A DNA stretch of 64,000 bases from Rhizobium jaguaris (lineage in GTDB: Bacteria; Pseudomonadota; Alphaproteobacteria; Rhizobiales; Rhizobiaceae). A model generated the notes under the pieces. The model saw only the letters and a program-made list of their open reading frames with translations. It was not told where the DNA came from and searched no databases. The number at the start of each line of letters is the position of its first letter. Position 1 is the stretch's first letter. The translations under genes were made by a program, and so were the position numbers. The stretch covers positions 3,463,501-3,527,500 of the forward strand of contig NZ_CP032694.1 in assembly GCF_003627755.1 (NCBI RefSeq), read 5' to 3'. This document shows positions 63,114 through 64,000 of this stretch, piece by piece.

Positions 63114-64000
63114 AGAATTTCTGCTGCGCCATCAATATCTCGCGGGCGATCTGTTCGAGCGGCACGACGCGATCGACGCCACCACGGGCGATTGCCTCCT
63201 TCGGCATGCCGAAAACGACGGAGGTCGCCTCGTCCTGGGCAACCGTGTAGGCACCGGCCTGTTTCATCTCGAACATGCCGCGCGCGCCGTCATCGCCCAT
63301 GCCGGTCATGATGACACCCATGGCATTCGATCCGGCCGCCCGTGCCGCCGAGCGGAAAAGCACGTCAACGGAAGGCCGGTGGCGCGACACCAGCGGCCCG
63401 GTTTTGACGGCCACATGGTAACGCGCACCCTGCCGCTCCAGCAGCATGTGGTTGTCGCCGGGGGCGATCAGCACGTGGCCGCGCAATACCGGATCGCCAT
63501 CGGCCGCTTCCTTCACTTCCACTTCGCAGAGGCTGTTCAGCCGCTTGGCGAAGGCGGCGGTAAACTTCTCCGGCATATGCTGGACGATGACCATGCCCGG
63601 CGCATTGGCTGGCAGCGCCTCCAGCATCTCGCGCAGCGCCTCGGTGCCGCCTGTCGAGGCGCCGACGCAGACCACCATCTCCGTCGTCTTCGCCATGGCG
63701 CGGCCGGTCGGCGGCGGTAGCATGGCGTCGGCCGTCAGCTTCTTGGCTGGTCCCGAAGCGGCTGCCGAGCGCGCCTCGGCCCGCCGGACACTCGGCAGCC
63801 TGGCATGCGACGCACTCTTGACTACCTCGCGGATGCGCATCGCCTCGTCAGCCAGATAATCGGCAGCGCCGATCCGTGGCTTCTGGATGATATCCACGGC
63901 GCCGGCTTCCAATGCCTGCAGCAAAGTCTCAGAACCCGCCTCCGTCAGCGACGAGCACATGACGACGGGGATTGGCCGCTGCGACATCAGCTTGCGCAGA
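63112..64000 (-). CDS. cheB: Chemotaxis protein-glutamate methylesterase CheB (partial, right edge)
   Basis: CheB removes methyl groups from chemoreceptors and is activated by phosphorylation. The window contains the last 296 codons: the end of the receiver domain ([13 protein letters not shown]), a linker rich in Ala (about 90 residues from it), and the complete methylesterase domain with the catalytic Ser in [12 protein letters not shown], His in [10 protein letters not shown] and Asp in [11 protein letters not shown]. The frame is open to the right edge, so the phosphorylated Asp and start codon are outside. Usually cheR is the neighbour upstream. Confidence 0.95.
   Translation of the reverse strand, partial: LRKLMSQRPIPVVMCSSLTEAGSETLLQALEAGAVDIIQKPRIGAADYLADEAMRIREVVKSASHARLPSVRRAEARSAAASGPAKKLTADAMLPPPTGRAMAKTTEMVVCVGASTGGTEALREMLEALPANAPGMVIVQHMPEKFTAAFAKRLNSLCEVEVKEAADGDPVLRGHVLIAPGDNHMLLERQGARYHVAVKTGPLVSRHRPSVDVLFRSAARAAGSNAMGVIMTGMGDDGARGMFEMKQAGAYTVAQDEATSVVFGMPKEAIARGGVDRVVPLEQIAREILMAQQKF

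Noticed and set aside
1..64000. tRNA or rRNA genes and CRISPR arrays
   Set aside because: None seen on either strand by eye; a covariance search would be needed to exclude a tRNA completely.

Overview
The window looks like a piece of the main chromosome of a Rhizobium species (Alphaproteobacteria, Rhizobiales), close to the R. tropici / R. leguminosarum group. The base composition is GC-rich. Recognisable markers include the tolQRAB-pal-ybgF-tilS order, the sqdBDC sulfolipid operon, the acid-tolerance pair lpiA-atvA (known from R. tropici), an alphaproteobacterial 6S RNA next to zapA, RcdA, a C-minus ribosomal protein L31, and a gagcatgatc...gatcatgctc palindromic repeat typical of rhizobia. 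I found no tRNA, rRNA, CRISPR array, prophage or recognisable anti-phage system by eye.

Layout. 1-7.8 kb: cell-envelope cluster on the minus strand (ybgC, tolQ, tolR, tolA, tolB, pal, ybgF, tilS; tilS runs off the left edge). 7.9-10.9 kb: sqdB-sqdD-sqdC on the plus strand, stop and start codons overlapping. 10.9-15.5 kb: a DinB-like gene, a metallophosphoesterase and ruvCAB on the minus strand, with a vapBC toxin-antitoxin pair sitting between ruvC and ruvA. 15.7-20.1 kb: a flavin monooxygenase, then yebC, an MBL-fold protein, ymdB and 5-formyl-THF cyclo-ligase. 20.2-35.9 kb: an accessory-looking block of regulator/target pairs (LysR/SDR, ArsR/AHSA1, XRE/SDR, MarR/ClC channel), atvA, a frameshifted lpiA, a regulator fragment and an ABC exporter. 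35.9-36.9 kb: 6S RNA, zapA, DUF4164. 37.3-45.6 kb: central carbon genes tkt, gap, pgk and a class I aldolase, interleaved with a DUF1089 protein and a K+/H+ antiporter-like protein. 45.9-49.6 kb: PhzF-like protein, small membrane protein, MFS transporter, DUF1192 protein and rcdA. 49.7-54.3 kb: an IS21-type element (istA/istB) that has split a small SnoaL-like gene, an HxlR/GST pair bracketed by near-identical 55-base repeats, and rpmE. 54.4-64 kb: ABC exporter, DUF1508 protein, YCII protein plus ECF sigma factor, an orphan MotA/MotB-like proton-channel pair, a suhB-like phosphatase, a TetR/SDR pair, and the C-terminal part of cheB at the right edge.

Most of the window is ordinary core genome. 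The observations most worth a second look are the single-base frameshift that splits lpiA, the vapBC pair inside ruvCAB, the reconstructable IS21 insertion with a 7-bp target duplication, a candidate small RNA between the DUF1192 gene and rcdA, the orphan stator-like pair, and several palindromes in divergent promoters that probably are operators. I did not find convincing evidence for a wholly new system.
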